A stretch of 32,407 bases of DNA from CAZDAW01 sp964503685 (lineage in GTDB: Bacteria > Chloroflexota > Anaerolineae > Anaerolineales > Anaerolineaceae). Of the stretch, positions 16,101 through 25,063 are shown one piece after another (the stretch's first letter is position 1; each line of letters begins with the position of its first letter). The position numbers and the translations under genes were made by a program. The notes under the pieces were generated by a model that saw only the letters and a list, made by a program, of their open reading frames with translations, was not told where the DNA came from and did not search any database. Location of the stretch: positions 1-32,407 of the forward strand of contig CAZDAW010000034.1 in assembly GCA_964503685.1 (NCBI GenBank). The letters run 5' to 3'.

Positions 16101-16870
16101 GTCGGCAGGTTGGTCTTGCGGATGAAATCGGCGGCGGCTTTAAAGACGCGTTCGCGTTGCGGTTCGCGGGTGATAACGTGCCCGCTGTTTTCGATCCAGA
16201 GCATTTCCTTGTTCTGCGTCCCGAGGGCGTTAAAGATTGCGGTCATGTTTTCGGGCAAGACGTAATGGTCGTCGCGGGAATGCATGAGCAACGCCGGGGC
16301 GTTAATGTTCGGCAAACCGGCGCGCATTTCTGCCAGCAGGTCATTCAATTCGGCAATGCAGCGCACGGGGTTTTGCGGGTATGAGATGTGATCTTTTAAC
16401 GCTTCGAGGTTATGCCAGTCGGGTGGGTCGTCGTCGCTGTCTTTGGGCATGTAGGGCATGAACCGGCTGATGAGCCTGAGGTAGGGAAGCCGCCAATCAT
16501 CGGGTAATTTGTACGGGGTGGACATGGCGACCAGGCCTTTGACCGGGAAGCGGGAAGCGAATAGCAGGGATAAGATGCCGCCCATCGAGAGACCCATAAT
16601 ATAAATTTGATCGGTCGCCCCTTTTAATAGATTCCAGCCATCTTCCACAGAGGCCAGCCAATCCCACCAACGGCTGCGAATCATATCTTCAGGACGGGTA
16701 GCGTGCCCGGTCAGGCGCACACCTAAAACGGTATGGCCTTCTTTAGCCAGGTACTCGCCCATCCAGCGCATTTCTTTGGGCGTTCCGGTGAATCCGTGCA
16801 CCAGCAGGCAGCCGGTTTTACCGCCCGGAAAGAAGAAGGGTTCAGCAGTCGGGATTGTGATGGTTGGCAT
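16097..16870 (-). CDS. Alpha/beta-hydrolase (carboxylesterase / monoacylglycerol-lipase type)
   Basis: A 257-residue serine hydrolase. The oxyanion strand LLVHGFTGTP (22-31) is followed by the nucleophile elbow GLSMGG with Ser95; the acid is Asp201 in HSRDDHYV and the base His231 in NSGHVIT. The size and the HGFTGT start resemble Est30-type carboxylesterases, which cleave short to medium acyl esters in the cytoplasm. The ATG at 16870 has an AAAGGAG site 7 nt upstream. It lies 36 nt after the M24 peptidase gene and overlaps the MFS gene by 4 nt, so the peptidase, esterase, transporter and MBL hydrolase are probably expressed together. A joint scavenging or detoxifying role is possible but inferred. 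Confidence 0.9.
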   Translation of the reverse strand: MPTITIPTAEPFFFPGGKTGCLLVHGFTGTPKEMRWMGEYLAKEGHTVLGVRLTGHATRPEDMIRSRWWDWLASVEDGWNLLKGATDQIYIMGLSMGGILSLLFASRFPVKGLVAMSTPYKLPDDWRLPYLRLISRFMPYMPKDSDDDPPDWHNLEALKDHISYPQNPVRCIAELNDLLAEMRAGLPNINAPALLMHSRDDHYVLPENMTAIFNALGTQNKEMLWIENSGHVITREPQRERVFKAAADFIRKTNLPT

Positions 16871-16906
16871 GACATAACTCCTTTTGCGATAAGGTGATGT
16901 ACTTGA

Positions 16907-18013
16907 TTATTGGATCACGATTAATTCCCTGGGGAGGTCGCTGAGGGCTTCAGCGCCGCCGGCAGTGATGACCATGTCATCTTCGACGCGGGCGCCGCCG
17001 CGGCCGGGCAGGTAGATGCCCGGTTCGATGGTGTAGGTCATACCGGGGGCGAGGAAGGTCTGATTCTCGGCGAACATATAGGGTTCCTCGTGCGCTTCCA
17101 TGCCCAGCCCATGACCGACGCGGTGGGTGAAGTACGTTCCGTAACCAGCCTGGTCGATGACGGCGCGGGCCGCCCGGTCCACATCTCCGGCGGGAATGCC
17201 GGGACGAGAAGCGGCCCGGCCGGCGGCGTTGGCCTGACCGGCGAGTTCGGCGATGCGCGCCAGTTCCGGGTCGATTGCGCCGATGGCGAAGGTGCGGGTG
17301 AGGTCGGAACAGTAGCCATCGTAACGGGCTCCCCAATCGATCACCAGCAGGTCGCCGGTTTCCAGGGGTCGGGCGGAGGGGGGGGCGTGGGGGTTAGCCG
17401 AGTTCGGCCCGGCGGTGACGGTGGGAGCGAAGGGGAACTCAGAATCCGAGCCGGCGCGCAGGAGCTGTAAGGTCAATTCGGCGGCGATTTGCTTTTCGGT
17501 GACGCCCGGTTTCACCACGGGCAGCGTTGCCTGCAGGGCGTTCTGGGCGATTTCGACCGCCTTGCGCATGGCGGCTGTTTCGGTTTCGTCTTTTTGCAGG
17601 CGCAGCAGGGCAAGGTTGCTGTCAGCCTGGGTATATTTTGCGTGCGGGGCGGCGTCTTCCAGAAAGCGCAGTTCCAGAACGCGCAGGCGGGTCGATTCGA
17701 CGCCGATCTGCTTGCCGTCCAGCTTCAGGCGCTGAAAGGCGCTTTGAAAAGCGGATTTCCATTGGGCCGGATTATCGCCAAAGGTGAAGGTCTGCACCGG
17801 GTAGGGCAAGGCTTTCACCCGGGGCGCTTCGAGTTCCGGCAGAACCATCACCGGCTCGCCGCTGCGGGGAAAGATGGCAACGACCGGGCGCTCCATCAGG
17901 TGAAATTCGAGACCGGTCAAATAGACCAGGGTGGGGCCGGGGTTAAGGGCAACGGCATCCAGCCCGGCTTCCTGCAAGATCGTGTTGAGATGTTTGAGAC
18001 GCGTCAGGCTCAT
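16907..18013 (-). CDS. M24 metallopeptidase (Xaa-Pro dipeptidase/aminopeptidase)
   Basis: A 368-residue creatinase/prolidase-type enzyme that removes residues before proline using a dimetal site. The N-terminal creatinase-like domain spans about 1-135 and the pita-bread catalytic domain about 140-368. The five metal ligands are all present: Asp226 and Asp237 (DWGARYDGYCSD), His301 (HRVGHGLG), Glu330 (TIEPGIY) and Glu344 (RVEDD). An AGGAGG precedes the ATG. Its high GC and many overlapping antisense open frames set it apart from the AT-rich DNA immediately upstream. It is the first gene of the minus-strand four-gene cluster. Confidence 0.93.
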   Translation of the reverse strand: MSLTRLKHLNTILQEAGLDAVALNPGPTLVYLTGLEFHLMERPVVAIFPRSGEPVMVLPELEAPRVKALPYPVQTFTFGDNPAQWKSAFQSAFQRLKLDGKQIGVESTRLRVLELRFLEDAAPHAKYTQADSNLALLRLQKDETETAAMRKAVEIAQNALQATLPVVKPGVTEKQIAAELTLQLLRAGSDSEFPFAPTVTAGPNSANPHAPPSARPLETGDLLVIDWGARYDGYCSDLTRTFAIGAIDPELARIAELAGQANAAGRAASRPGIPAGDVDRAARAVIDQAGYGTYFTHRVGHGLGMEAHEEPYMFAENQTFLAPGMTYTIEPGIYLPGRGGARVEDDMVITAGGAEALSDLPRELIVIQ

Positions 18014-18200
18014 GGTTCCTCCTGGTCAAATTATAGCCTGAAGTGGGGTAAGTTGGTATGGCAGTTTCGTTTCGCGAAGAAAAGAAATATGTTCTTCAGA
18101 ATGTTCGGGGTGGTTTTTCAAGGGGGTGGGAAAGTTTCCTATATTTGCACGGCGAAAAGAGAGTGATTGGAGAGAATTCGATTGAGATTTATAAAACCAC

Positions 18201-18229
18201 TTGAAATTCCTGTTTTGAGAATGTATTAT
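18201..18229 (+). promoter_or_regulatory. Promoter of the 18.26-kb membrane protein gene
   Basis: TTGAAA (18201-18206) and TATTAT (18224-18229) are spaced by 17 bp, placing the start near 18236, about 20 nt before the start codon. Confidence 0.65.
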
Positions 18230-18257
18230 GATTGTTATATAAGTTTTCAGGTTGCCG

Positions 18258-18791
18258 ATGAATGAAAACCCTTTCGACCCATTGACCGACCGGCAGTTTG
18301 ACGGCGTGCTCGCCGAATACGCCACGCTGCGTGAAGAGATCATCAAGCGCATGGAGCTTCGCAATTCGATCGTATTCGGAGCGCTGACGTTTGCCGGCGT
18401 GTTGCTGAGTTTCGGGTTGAATACTCCAACTCTGGCTTTCATTTATGTTATTATTTCAATGTTCCTGGCCGCCGCCTGGGTTCACAGCGACGTGGTGATC
18501 AGCGAGCTGGGACGCTATATTCGCGAGCATCTGGAAAGCCCCGAAACCGGCCTGAATTGGGAAACTTACCGATACAAAAGCCGCCTGGCCGAAGCCAAAA
18601 CAAAGGCGTTTCGTCCAAACATCATCCTTTCATCAGGGGGTGTATTTCTTATCACTCAGGCAGTTGCCCTGCTTGTAGCTTTTGCGAAGTACCCGGGTTT
18701 TGCATTTCTCGAATGGATTTTAGGTGGCGTCGCGATTCTCTGTGCGCTGCTCACGATTTATTTGTTTTGGTTTTCAGGCAGGCGTGGTTAG
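18258..18791 (+). CDS. Uncharacterised membrane protein with two helical hairpins
   Basis: A 177-residue protein that I do not recognise. A cytoplasmic, charged N-terminus (FDPLTDRQFDGVLAEYATLREE, an amphipathic helix) is followed by a pair of membrane helices at about 40-77. A soluble segment (about 80-120) contains ETYRYKSRLAEAKTK, and a second helix pair lies at about 125-172. A TTG at 18252 is an alternative in-frame start with two more residues; the ATG at 18258 is better spaced from CAGG. It has its own promoter and is divergent from the M24 peptidase gene. The layout resembles small helical sensor or scaffold proteins, but nothing allows a function to be named. Confidence 0.65.
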   Translation: MNENPFDPLTDRQFDGVLAEYATLREEIIKRMELRNSIVFGALTFAGVLLSFGLNTPTLAFIYVIISMFLAAAWVHSDVVISELGRYIREHLESPETGLNWETYRYKSRLAEAKTKAFRPNIILSSGGVFLITQAVALLVAFAKYPGFAFLEWILGGVAILCALLTIYLFWFSGRRG

Positions 18792-19012
18792 GGATCTGCG
18801 AGGATTATTTCCGGGGTGCGATGACCGCCTGACTTTTCTGCGGATCTGGGTGGGGTTACCAGCAAGATCATTTTCGGACAGTGTAACAGAACGCCAATGG
18901 TTTTGTCGCAATTTTATCAGCATGGGGAAACCTGGCGTTAAACTCTTGCTCAACTTTATCGGTCTATGCTTTAATATATAGAAAGAAAATTGTTTACCGG
19001 AGGGTTAAGGGC

Positions 19013-19843
19013 ATGTTCGAGTTGCCGGAATTAATCAATCTGGCCAGAGATGTCAATGAGACTCTAAGTGGGAAAGTAGTCAAACAGGGGAGTTTAGGCA
19101 ACGTTACTCACAAATTTGTCTGGTACAACCGCAGCCCGGAAGAGTTTGGCAGGCTGACGCAGGGTAAAAAGGTCGGTGAGGCGAGAGCAGTGGGGAGATG
19201 GCTGTTTATTGGGCTCGAACCGGGCTACGTTCTGCTCTTCGGTGAGTGCGGTGGGCGGATGCTCTATCATCCGGTTGGCGCAAAACTGCCCGATAAATAT
19301 CACCTGTGGCTTACATTTGAAGATGACTCTTTCTTCACCGTTACGACTCAGATGTGGGGGGCGATGGAATTATATGAGGTGGGCAAGGAACAGGAAAGAG
19401 AATATATCAAAGGAATGAGGTCAACGCCGGTTGACCCTGCCTTTACATTTGAATATTTCTCCCAGTTGATCGATTCGCTTCTGGAGGGTGAAAAACGCAG
19501 TGTGAAAGGACTTTTGACACAAGAGCAACTCATCCCGGGACTGGGGAATGCTATTGCTCAGGATATTCTATTCAAGGCGCGGCTCAATCCCAGGTTTTCG
19601 ATCAGTGATCTTGACCGGGAACAGCGCCGGCGCCTGTATGATGCCATCATCAGCGTTGTTTCCGATGTCGCCGCCAAGGGAGGACGATACGATGAGTATG
19701 ACCTTTATAATCATCGGGGGCAATATGTGCGGTTGATGGATAGTAAAGCGGTGGGAAAGCCCTGCCCGGAATGCGGGAGCCAGATCGAGAAGATTCAATA
19801 CCTGGGCGGCGCTTGTTATTATTGCCCGCACTGCCAGAAATAG
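19013..19843 (+). CDS. Fpg/Nei-fold DNA-binding protein lacking catalytic Pro2
   Basis: A 276-residue protein with the full layout of formamidopyrimidine-DNA glycosylase: N-terminal ELPE, the helix-two-turn-helix LIPGLGNAIAQDILF (about 171-185) with the conserved Asn, and a C-terminal zinc finger with C251, C254, C271 and C274. In active Fpg/Nei the residue after Met is Pro, whose amine attacks the damaged base's sugar; here it is Phe2, followed by the normal Glu3. The lesion-side beta-hairpin Lys (GKY) reads GRW, and the zinc-finger Arg of GRGT is missing (GGACY). These changes recur in a divergent clade of MutM-like proteins known from anaerobes, so this is probably a genuine family with altered or no lyase activity. 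The start is fixed by a GGAGG site upstream of the ATG. Confidence 0.85.
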   Translation: MFELPELINLARDVNETLSGKVVKQGSLGNVTHKFVWYNRSPEEFGRLTQGKKVGEARAVGRWLFIGLEPGYVLLFGECGGRMLYHPVGAKLPDKYHLWLTFEDDSFFTVTTQMWGAMELYEVGKEQEREYIKGMRSTPVDPAFTFEYFSQLIDSLLEGEKRSVKGLLTQEQLIPGLGNAIAQDILFKARLNPRFSISDLDREQRRRLYDAIISVVSDVAAKGGRYDEYDLYNHRGQYVRLMDSKAVGKPCPECGSQIEKIQYLGGACYYCPHCQK

Positions 19844-19930
19844 TCGTCATGTATTCTTAGATCAGCAATCAATTATTGATCGCCTTTCTGATTGTTAACA
19901 TCCAATTCTATATTAATCAAAGGAGATTAT

Positions 19931-20563
19931 ATGACACCCGCAGCATCTGAAGCTTTGAAAATATTGCGTGACGCAAGTCAATTTCAATGGTATGTTATTC
20001 CTATATTTGCTCTCATCGTTTATGTTTATGCGGTGGAAATCGAACGCCGGAACTGGAGTCTGGTGTTTGCCGGCCTGGCTTTCTGGGGGATGGACTGGTT
20101 CAATGAGATATGGAATGGACTGGTTTTCCATTTTACCCAGTACGCGCCTGTGTGGGGTGCGCCGGGCAAGACGGCCTTTTTGCTTTTGATCGGGTTGAAT
20201 ATCGAAATTTGTTTCATGTTCGCCATCGCCGGGATCGCTTTTGGGAAAACACTGCCCGCCGATAAGAAACTGAAAATTTTGGGTTTGCCCAACCGTTTGT
20301 TCTTTGCCATTGTTGGCTCGATCTTTTGCGTCTTCATTGAGGTGTTATTGAATCTGGCTAATGCGCTTACCTGGGATTATTCGTGGTGGAGCGTGAGCGC
20401 CCCATGGCTGATCTTTTTGATCGGCTATCTGCCCTTTTTCCTGGTGTCGTTCTGGGTGTTCGATATGGAAAGCGTCAGGAAAAAGATATACACGGTGAGC
20501 GCAATATTGGGATTTGATATTGCCTGCCTGGTGGTATTCGCCGGCATTCTGAAGTGGATATAG
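19931..20563 (+). CDS. Uncharacterised six-helix membrane protein
   Basis: A 210-residue integral membrane protein with about six helices (roughly 19-36, 40-58, 82-104, 122-145, 153-175 and 185-207). It has Trp-rich boundaries and a distinctive loop GMDWFNEIWNGLVFH near residues 53-67 holding Asp, Asn, Glu and His within the membrane zone, which could be a ligand or ion site. I do not recognise the family. The ATG at 19931 has a strong AAAGGAG site; a TTG at 19892 is in frame but unsupported. It lies 87 nt after the Fpg-fold gene and is followed by a strong terminator. Confidence 0.7.
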   Translation: MTPAASEALKILRDASQFQWYVIPIFALIVYVYAVEIERRNWSLVFAGLAFWGMDWFNEIWNGLVFHFTQYAPVWGAPGKTAFLLLIGLNIEICFMFAIAGIAFGKTLPADKKLKILGLPNRLFFAIVGSIFCVFIEVLLNLANALTWDYSWWSVSAPWLIFLIGYLPFFLVSFWVFDMESVRKKIYTVSAILGFDIACLVVFAGILKWI

Positions 20564-20582
20564 CCTGACGTTTTAAGTATGA

Positions 20583-20615
20583 AATTGAGGGTGGGTTTCA
20601 AACCCGCCCTCAATT
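20583..20615. terminator. Strong bidirectional terminator
   Basis: A nearly perfect 16-bp palindrome (AATTGAGGGTGGGTTT against AAACCCGCCCTCAATT, one T-G pair) flanked by AT-rich sequence. It lies between the convergent membrane-protein gene and the ABC exporter operon and can serve both. Confidence 0.85.
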
Positions 20616-20659
20616 ATTTAATTCTCTGGTATTCGTTTTATGCAAAAAATGTTTTCGGC

Positions 20660-22582
20660 TCAGGTTAATTCGTATTGCCCGGTGTAAAGCTGGTAATAGC
20701 GACCTTTCTGCTCGATCAGGTCGTCATGATCGCCGCGTTCGATGATTTCGCCGTTCTCGAGAACAATGATGGCATTTGCATTGCGCACGGTTGAAAGCCG
20801 GTGGGCAATCACGAATACGGTGCGGTCTTTCATCAAGGCGTCCATTCCTTTTTCAATGAGCCGCTCGGTGCGCGTGTCAATCGAGCTGGTGGCTTCATCC
20901 AGGATCATAACCGGGGGATCAGCGACCGCGGCGCGGCTGATGGCAAGCAACTGGCGCTGCCCCTGCGAAAGATTAGCTCCATCAGCGGTGATGAGGGTGT
21001 TATATCCCTGGGGCAACCTTTTGATAAAAGAATGGGCGTTTGTCTGTTTTGCGGCCTGAATACATTCTTCGTCGGTAGCATCCAGCCGCCCGTAACGAAT
21101 GTTTTCCATAACGGTGCCGGTAAAGAGGTGGGTATCCTGCAACACCATTCCGAGAGATTGCCTGAGGTGATCTTTGCGAATTTGCTTGACATCGATTCCG
21201 TCGTAGGTAATAACACCCTGAGCGATATCGTAGAATCGGTTAATCAGACTGGCGATGGTCGTTTTGCCGGCTCCTGTTGAACCGACAAAAGCGATTTTTT
21301 GGCCCGGTTTGGCGTACAGCGATACATCGTGTAAAACCGTCTTATCCGGTTCATAGCCGAAGGTGACATTTTGAAAGCGAACATCGCCTTTCAGTTCGAT
21401 ATACTCGAACGAGCCGTCAGGTCTGGGACGCTTCCAGGCCCAGTGGGTTGGGCGGGTTCCATCGGTATCGACTTCGATAGAACCATCCGCTTTTTTGATC
21501 ACACCCACCAGGGTGACGGTTCCTTCATCAAGTTCAGGTTCCTGATCCATGACTTCGAAGACCCGTTCAGCGCCGGCCATTGCCGATAATACTGTGTTCA
21601 GCTGGTTGGTCATTTGCTGTATCGGGAAACCTACCTGGCGAGAGTACTGAAGGTAGGCGGCCAGCGAGCCGATATCAAAACGTCCCATCACGGCAAGGAT
21701 GCCGCCGAAAAGAGCTGTTACAGCGTAAGAAATGTTGTTGAGATTGCCAATGATCGGCATAACCACCCCGGCATAGAAGTTCGCATTGGTGGCCGCCTGG
21801 CGGTAGGCTTCGTTACGCTTTTTGAATTCTTCAATGGCGTTCTTTTCATAGTTGAAAGTTTTTACAACTTTAAGCCCGTCCACGATTTCTTCAACAAAAC
21901 CGTTGACACTGCCCAGATTCTTTTGCTGCGCTTGAAAATATTTACTGCTCCGGCTGGCAATTTTTTGAGTGAGATAGAACATCAGCGCCAGAATCAGTGC
22001 GGTGATGATGAATAGAGTGGGGCTCAGCACAATCATCATAATAATCGAACCGATGAAAGTTAAAAGGCTTGAAATAAGTTGGACAACGCTTTGCTCGAAA
22101 GCGGTCTGTATGTTATCGATATCATTAGTGAATCGACTCATCAATTCGCCGTGCGTATGCTCGTCGAAGTACTTAAGAGGCAGGCATTGCATTTTGATAA
22201 ATAGATCACGTCGTAAGGTATTGGTTGTTTTTTGAGCGACTCCAATCATCAAACGACTTTGGATGTAGGTGGCAGCAACGCCGCCAAGATAAATAACACC
22301 GAGTTGTAACAACGCTCTGGCCAAACCATTAAAGTCGCCTGGCAGAATATAATTGTTGATCAATGGTTTCAGAAAGTAATTGCCAATCAGCATACAACCT
22401 GTGCCAAGCAACATCAAGACGATGACGAGCAACAGCGTCAATTTTTTATTGGCCAGATAACCTAACAAACGGAGAAGAACTTTCTTTGTGTTCTTCGGCT
22501 TTTCGAAGCGAGGCGCCATGCCTGGCCCGCCTCGCGGACCGGGTACCATAGGGCGATTGGAATTTCCTCTTCCCACATTCAT
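20660..22582 (-). CDS. ABC exporter half-transporter with catalytic ATP site (heterodimer subunit B)
   Basis: A 640-residue fusion of a six-helix permease (about 45-335) and a nucleotide-binding domain (about 395-635). The N-terminus is a Gly/Pro-rich cytoplasmic extension. Walker A GSTGAGKT (434-441) and Walker B with catalytic Glu563 (ILDEATSSID) are intact, as is H-loop His593, but the signature motif is the degenerate LSQGQ (538-542). A 40-residue insert (about 352-395, with WAWKRPRPDG) precedes the nucleotide-binding domain. This pattern is that of the TM288/BmrD type of subunit, which pairs with a partner carrying the degenerate site. Its ATG overlaps the stop of the partner gene by 4 nt. 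Likely substrates are drugs or lipids; none is proven. Confidence 0.94.
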   Translation of the reverse strand: MNVGRGNSNRPMVPGPRGGPGMAPRFEKPKNTKKVLLRLLGYLANKKLTLLLVIVLMLLGTGCMLIGNYFLKPLINNYILPGDFNGLARALLQLGVIYLGGVAATYIQSRLMIGVAQKTTNTLRRDLFIKMQCLPLKYFDEHTHGELMSRFTNDIDNIQTAFEQSVVQLISSLLTFIGSIIMMIVLSPTLFIITALILALMFYLTQKIASRSSKYFQAQQKNLGSVNGFVEEIVDGLKVVKTFNYEKNAIEEFKKRNEAYRQAATNANFYAGVVMPIIGNLNNISYAVTALFGGILAVMGRFDIGSLAAYLQYSRQVGFPIQQMTNQLNTVLSAMAGAERVFEVMDQEPELDEGTVTLVGVIKKADGSIEVDTDGTRPTHWAWKRPRPDGSFEYIELKGDVRFQNVTFGYEPDKTVLHDVSLYAKPGQKIAFVGSTGAGKTTIASLINRFYDIAQGVITYDGIDVKQIRKDHLRQSLGMVLQDTHLFTGTVMENIRYGRLDATDEECIQAAKQTNAHSFIKRLPQGYNTLITADGANLSQGQRQLLAISRAAVADPPVMILDEATSSIDTRTERLIEKGMDALMKDRTVFVIAHRLSTVRNANAIIVLENGEIIERGDHDDLIEQKGRYYQLYTGQYELT

Positions 22583-24384
22583 TTTGCAAATACTCCTTCC
22601 TGCTGCGAGGAATTGATTTCCTGGTAAATTGCGTTGTTATTGATTAATTCAGCATGCGTTCCGATTCCAACAATCTGGCCATCATCGAGGACGATGATTT
22701 TATCTGCATCACGAACCGAACTGATCCGCTGAGCGATGATGAACACGGTTGTATGCGCCAGGTTTTTATCGAACGACTCGCGTATTTTAGCTTCGGTGTT
22801 CGAGTCGACTGCGCTGGTACTGTCATCAAGAATGAGAATTTTTGGCTTCTTGAGCATCGCTCTTGCGATGCAGAGACGCTGTTTTTGCCCGCCGGATACG
22901 TTGACGCCGCCCTGTCCCAGGTCAGTATCGTAACCTTTCGGAAAGGAGGAGATGAATTCGTGCGCCTGGGCGTCTTTGCAGGCGTTTTCAATTTCCTCCT
23001 GGGTGGCATTTTCATTTCCCCAGAGAAGGTTTTCGCGGATGGTGCCTGAAAAGAGCGTGTTTTTCTGAAGAACCATCCCGATGCCATCCCGCAAATCTTC
23101 GAGGCGGTAATCGCGAACGTCAACATCATCTACCAGGACAGATCCTTCGGCGGCATCATACAGGCGGGGAATCAGGCTGACCAGGGTCGTTTTGCCGGGT
23201 CCTGTACCGCCAACGATGGCGATGACTTCTCCCGGTTCAGCGATAAAATTGATGTTTGATAAGACATTTTCCCCGGTTCCAGCGAGATTATATTTGAATG
23301 ACACGTTTCGAAATTCGACTTTACCTCTTGTGATAACTGGTCGAGGAGAAGTGATCCTGCGGCTGGCAAGTTCAGGGGAATCCATGCCTATCGCCGGCTT
23401 TTTAACCTGAACCAGTTCAGGCTTATCGACAATATCTACTTTGCAATCCAGAACTTCCATAACGCGTTTGCTGCTGGCCTGAGCGCGTGCCAGCATAATA
23501 AAGACCATCGAGATCATCATCACACTGAACAGAATCTGGAAGACGTAACTGAGGAAACTGATTAATTCCCCTGCGCCCAACGCACCAAAGAAGACCATTT
23601 GCCCGCCGAACCAGATGATGGCCAGCGACGCGCCGTTCATCACCAGCATCATTGTAGGCATCATCATGATAACGATACTGATCGCCCGAATGGCAGATTC
23701 GGTGAATTCATCGTTGGCTTTTTTGAATTTATTGCTTTCGAAGGCGTAACGAACGAATGACTTAACCTCGCGGATGCCGATCAGGTTTTCCTGGAGGGCG
23801 CTGTTAATGTTGTCGATTTTTTCCTGCATAATTGAAAATCGCTTTGCCGCAACACGCAGGATCGCCCAGACACTGCCGGCAAGCAAGGGGATGGCGATTG
23901 CCAGGATCAGCGATAGACGGGCGTTGATGCTGTAAGCCAGGATGAAAGAAAAGACTAGCATCATTGGGGCGCGGAGTAACAAACGCAGCCCCATCATGAA
24001 AGTGAATTGCAGATTGTTGACATCGTTCGTCAGTCGGGTCACCAATGAGGCAGTGCTGAATTGATCGATATTGGAAAATGAAAAGGCCTGCACTTTTTCG
24101 AAAAGGGCGTTTCGTAAATTTGCGCCAAATCCAAGACTCCCTACAGAGGAGAATTTCATATTGAAAATACCAAAACAAATCGCTGCGCAGGCGAGAAGCA
24201 CCATCAGCACACCTATTTTGGCAATATAATAGATATCTTTACTGGCGATACCCACATCAACGATTCTGGACATGAGCCAGGGCATACTCAGTTCGCACAT
24301 AACATCGAGAAATACAAAGACAGGTACAAGCAGGATATACTTTTTGTATTGCCCAATGTATGTAAACAACTTCTTATTTAGCAT
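22579..24384 (-). CDS. ABC exporter half-transporter with degenerate ATP site (heterodimer subunit A)
   Basis: A 601-residue permease/ATPase fusion, the partner of the next gene. Six membrane helices span about 17-300. Walker A GGTGPGKT (392-399) and the signature VSGGQ (496-500) are canonical, but the catalytic Glu is replaced by Asp521 (ILDDSTSAVD) and the H-loop His by Gln551 (IAQRISSV). These two substitutions are those known for the non-hydrolysing site of TM287-type subunits, and they complement the LSQGQ of the partner exactly. An AAAAGGAG site precedes the ATG. The operon follows a MarR-type regulator after 213 nt, in the common arrangement of a repressor ahead of a multidrug exporter. 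Confidence 0.94.
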   Translation of the reverse strand: MLNKKLFTYIGQYKKYILLVPVFVFLDVMCELSMPWLMSRIVDVGIASKDIYYIAKIGVLMVLLACAAICFGIFNMKFSSVGSLGFGANLRNALFEKVQAFSFSNIDQFSTASLVTRLTNDVNNLQFTFMMGLRLLLRAPMMLVFSFILAYSINARLSLILAIAIPLLAGSVWAILRVAAKRFSIMQEKIDNINSALQENLIGIREVKSFVRYAFESNKFKKANDEFTESAIRAISIVIMMMPTMMLVMNGASLAIIWFGGQMVFFGALGAGELISFLSYVFQILFSVMMISMVFIMLARAQASSKRVMEVLDCKVDIVDKPELVQVKKPAIGMDSPELASRRITSPRPVITRGKVEFRNVSFKYNLAGTGENVLSNINFIAEPGEVIAIVGGTGPGKTTLVSLIPRLYDAAEGSVLVDDVDVRDYRLEDLRDGIGMVLQKNTLFSGTIRENLLWGNENATQEEIENACKDAQAHEFISSFPKGYDTDLGQGGVNVSGGQKQRLCIARAMLKKPKILILDDSTSAVDSNTEAKIRESFDKNLAHTTVFIIAQRISSVRDADKIIVLDDGQIVGIGTHAELINNNAIYQEINSSQQEGVFAK

Positions 24385-24597
24385 TTTTCTCCTTTTATAG
24401 AATAACCGGGATCCCCTTTCGGCTGCAGGGAAAGACGGTTAACTTTCGTTTTTTTTGATATCGTTATGAATGTGGCCGGTTGATCGGGTTCGTAATTCTA
24501 CATCAATTTTTTAATCGTTGGTTAGATAGATAAGATATTCTACCGCTGATTCCAATAGGTCAGGTTGAGCCGAGGTTCTTCGCCAGACTGAACAGGT

Positions 24598-25047
24598 TTA
24601 CTCTTTGGGATTCAATTTGCTGTTTTGTAAATTTACCTGAATACGCATTAACAATTCGCGTAGAATATCTTTATCTTTCGTCGAGAAATCATTAAACATG
24701 CCCCGTTCTAATTGAAGGAACGCTTGATGAATTTCATCGATCAAAAATTGCCCTTTTTCCTGAATATAAACCCGCGAGATACGCTCGTCGTTTGGGTCTG
24801 GCTGGCGTTGCAGGTAATTCAGAGCTTCCAGGCGTTTGATAACTCTTGTCGCAGCGGCGGGGGATATTCTCAGTCGATCGGCAATATCAGAATGGGTTAT
24901 ACCGTCCTTTTCTGAAAGAATCATCAGTAAAATTGCCTGACCTCGATATAAGCCTAACTGCTCCACACATTGGTCAGCTTTTGTATGATGAAGCCGGCAT
25001 ACATTGACAAACAATTGACCTAAACTTTGTTCAGTGTCATCTGGCAT
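24598..25047 (-). CDS. MarR-family transcriptional regulator
   Basis: A 149-residue winged-helix repressor. The recognition helix region (ITHSDIADRLRISPAAATRVIKRLEALNYL, about 49-78) and the wing (RQPDPNDERISRVYI, about 80-94) are typical of MarR/SlyA proteins, with the usual Asp-Arg-like pair at the wing tip (ERIS). It is upstream of and in the same direction as the ABC exporter genes, which it probably controls together with itself, responding to a transported or toxic compound. An imperfect palindrome lies just upstream. The start ATG at 25047 is preceded by a weak ACAGG site. Confidence 0.92.
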   Translation of the reverse strand: MPDDTEQSLGQLFVNVCRLHHTKADQCVEQLGLYRGQAILLMILSEKDGITHSDIADRLRISPAAATRVIKRLEALNYLQRQPDPNDERISRVYIQEKGQFLIDEIHQAFLQLERGMFNDFSTKDKDILRELLMRIQVNLQNSKLNPKE

Positions 25048-25063
25048 AATTTACCTGTTAAAT

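Noticed and set aside
16977..17787. Several long open frames on both strands
   Set aside because: They are shadows created by the high GC of the M24 peptidase gene, whose metal ligands fix the true frame.
18890..18939. Inverted repeat AACGCCA ... TGGCGTT
   Set aside because: A 36-nt loop and no T tract make it a poor terminator, and a chance repeat is likely.
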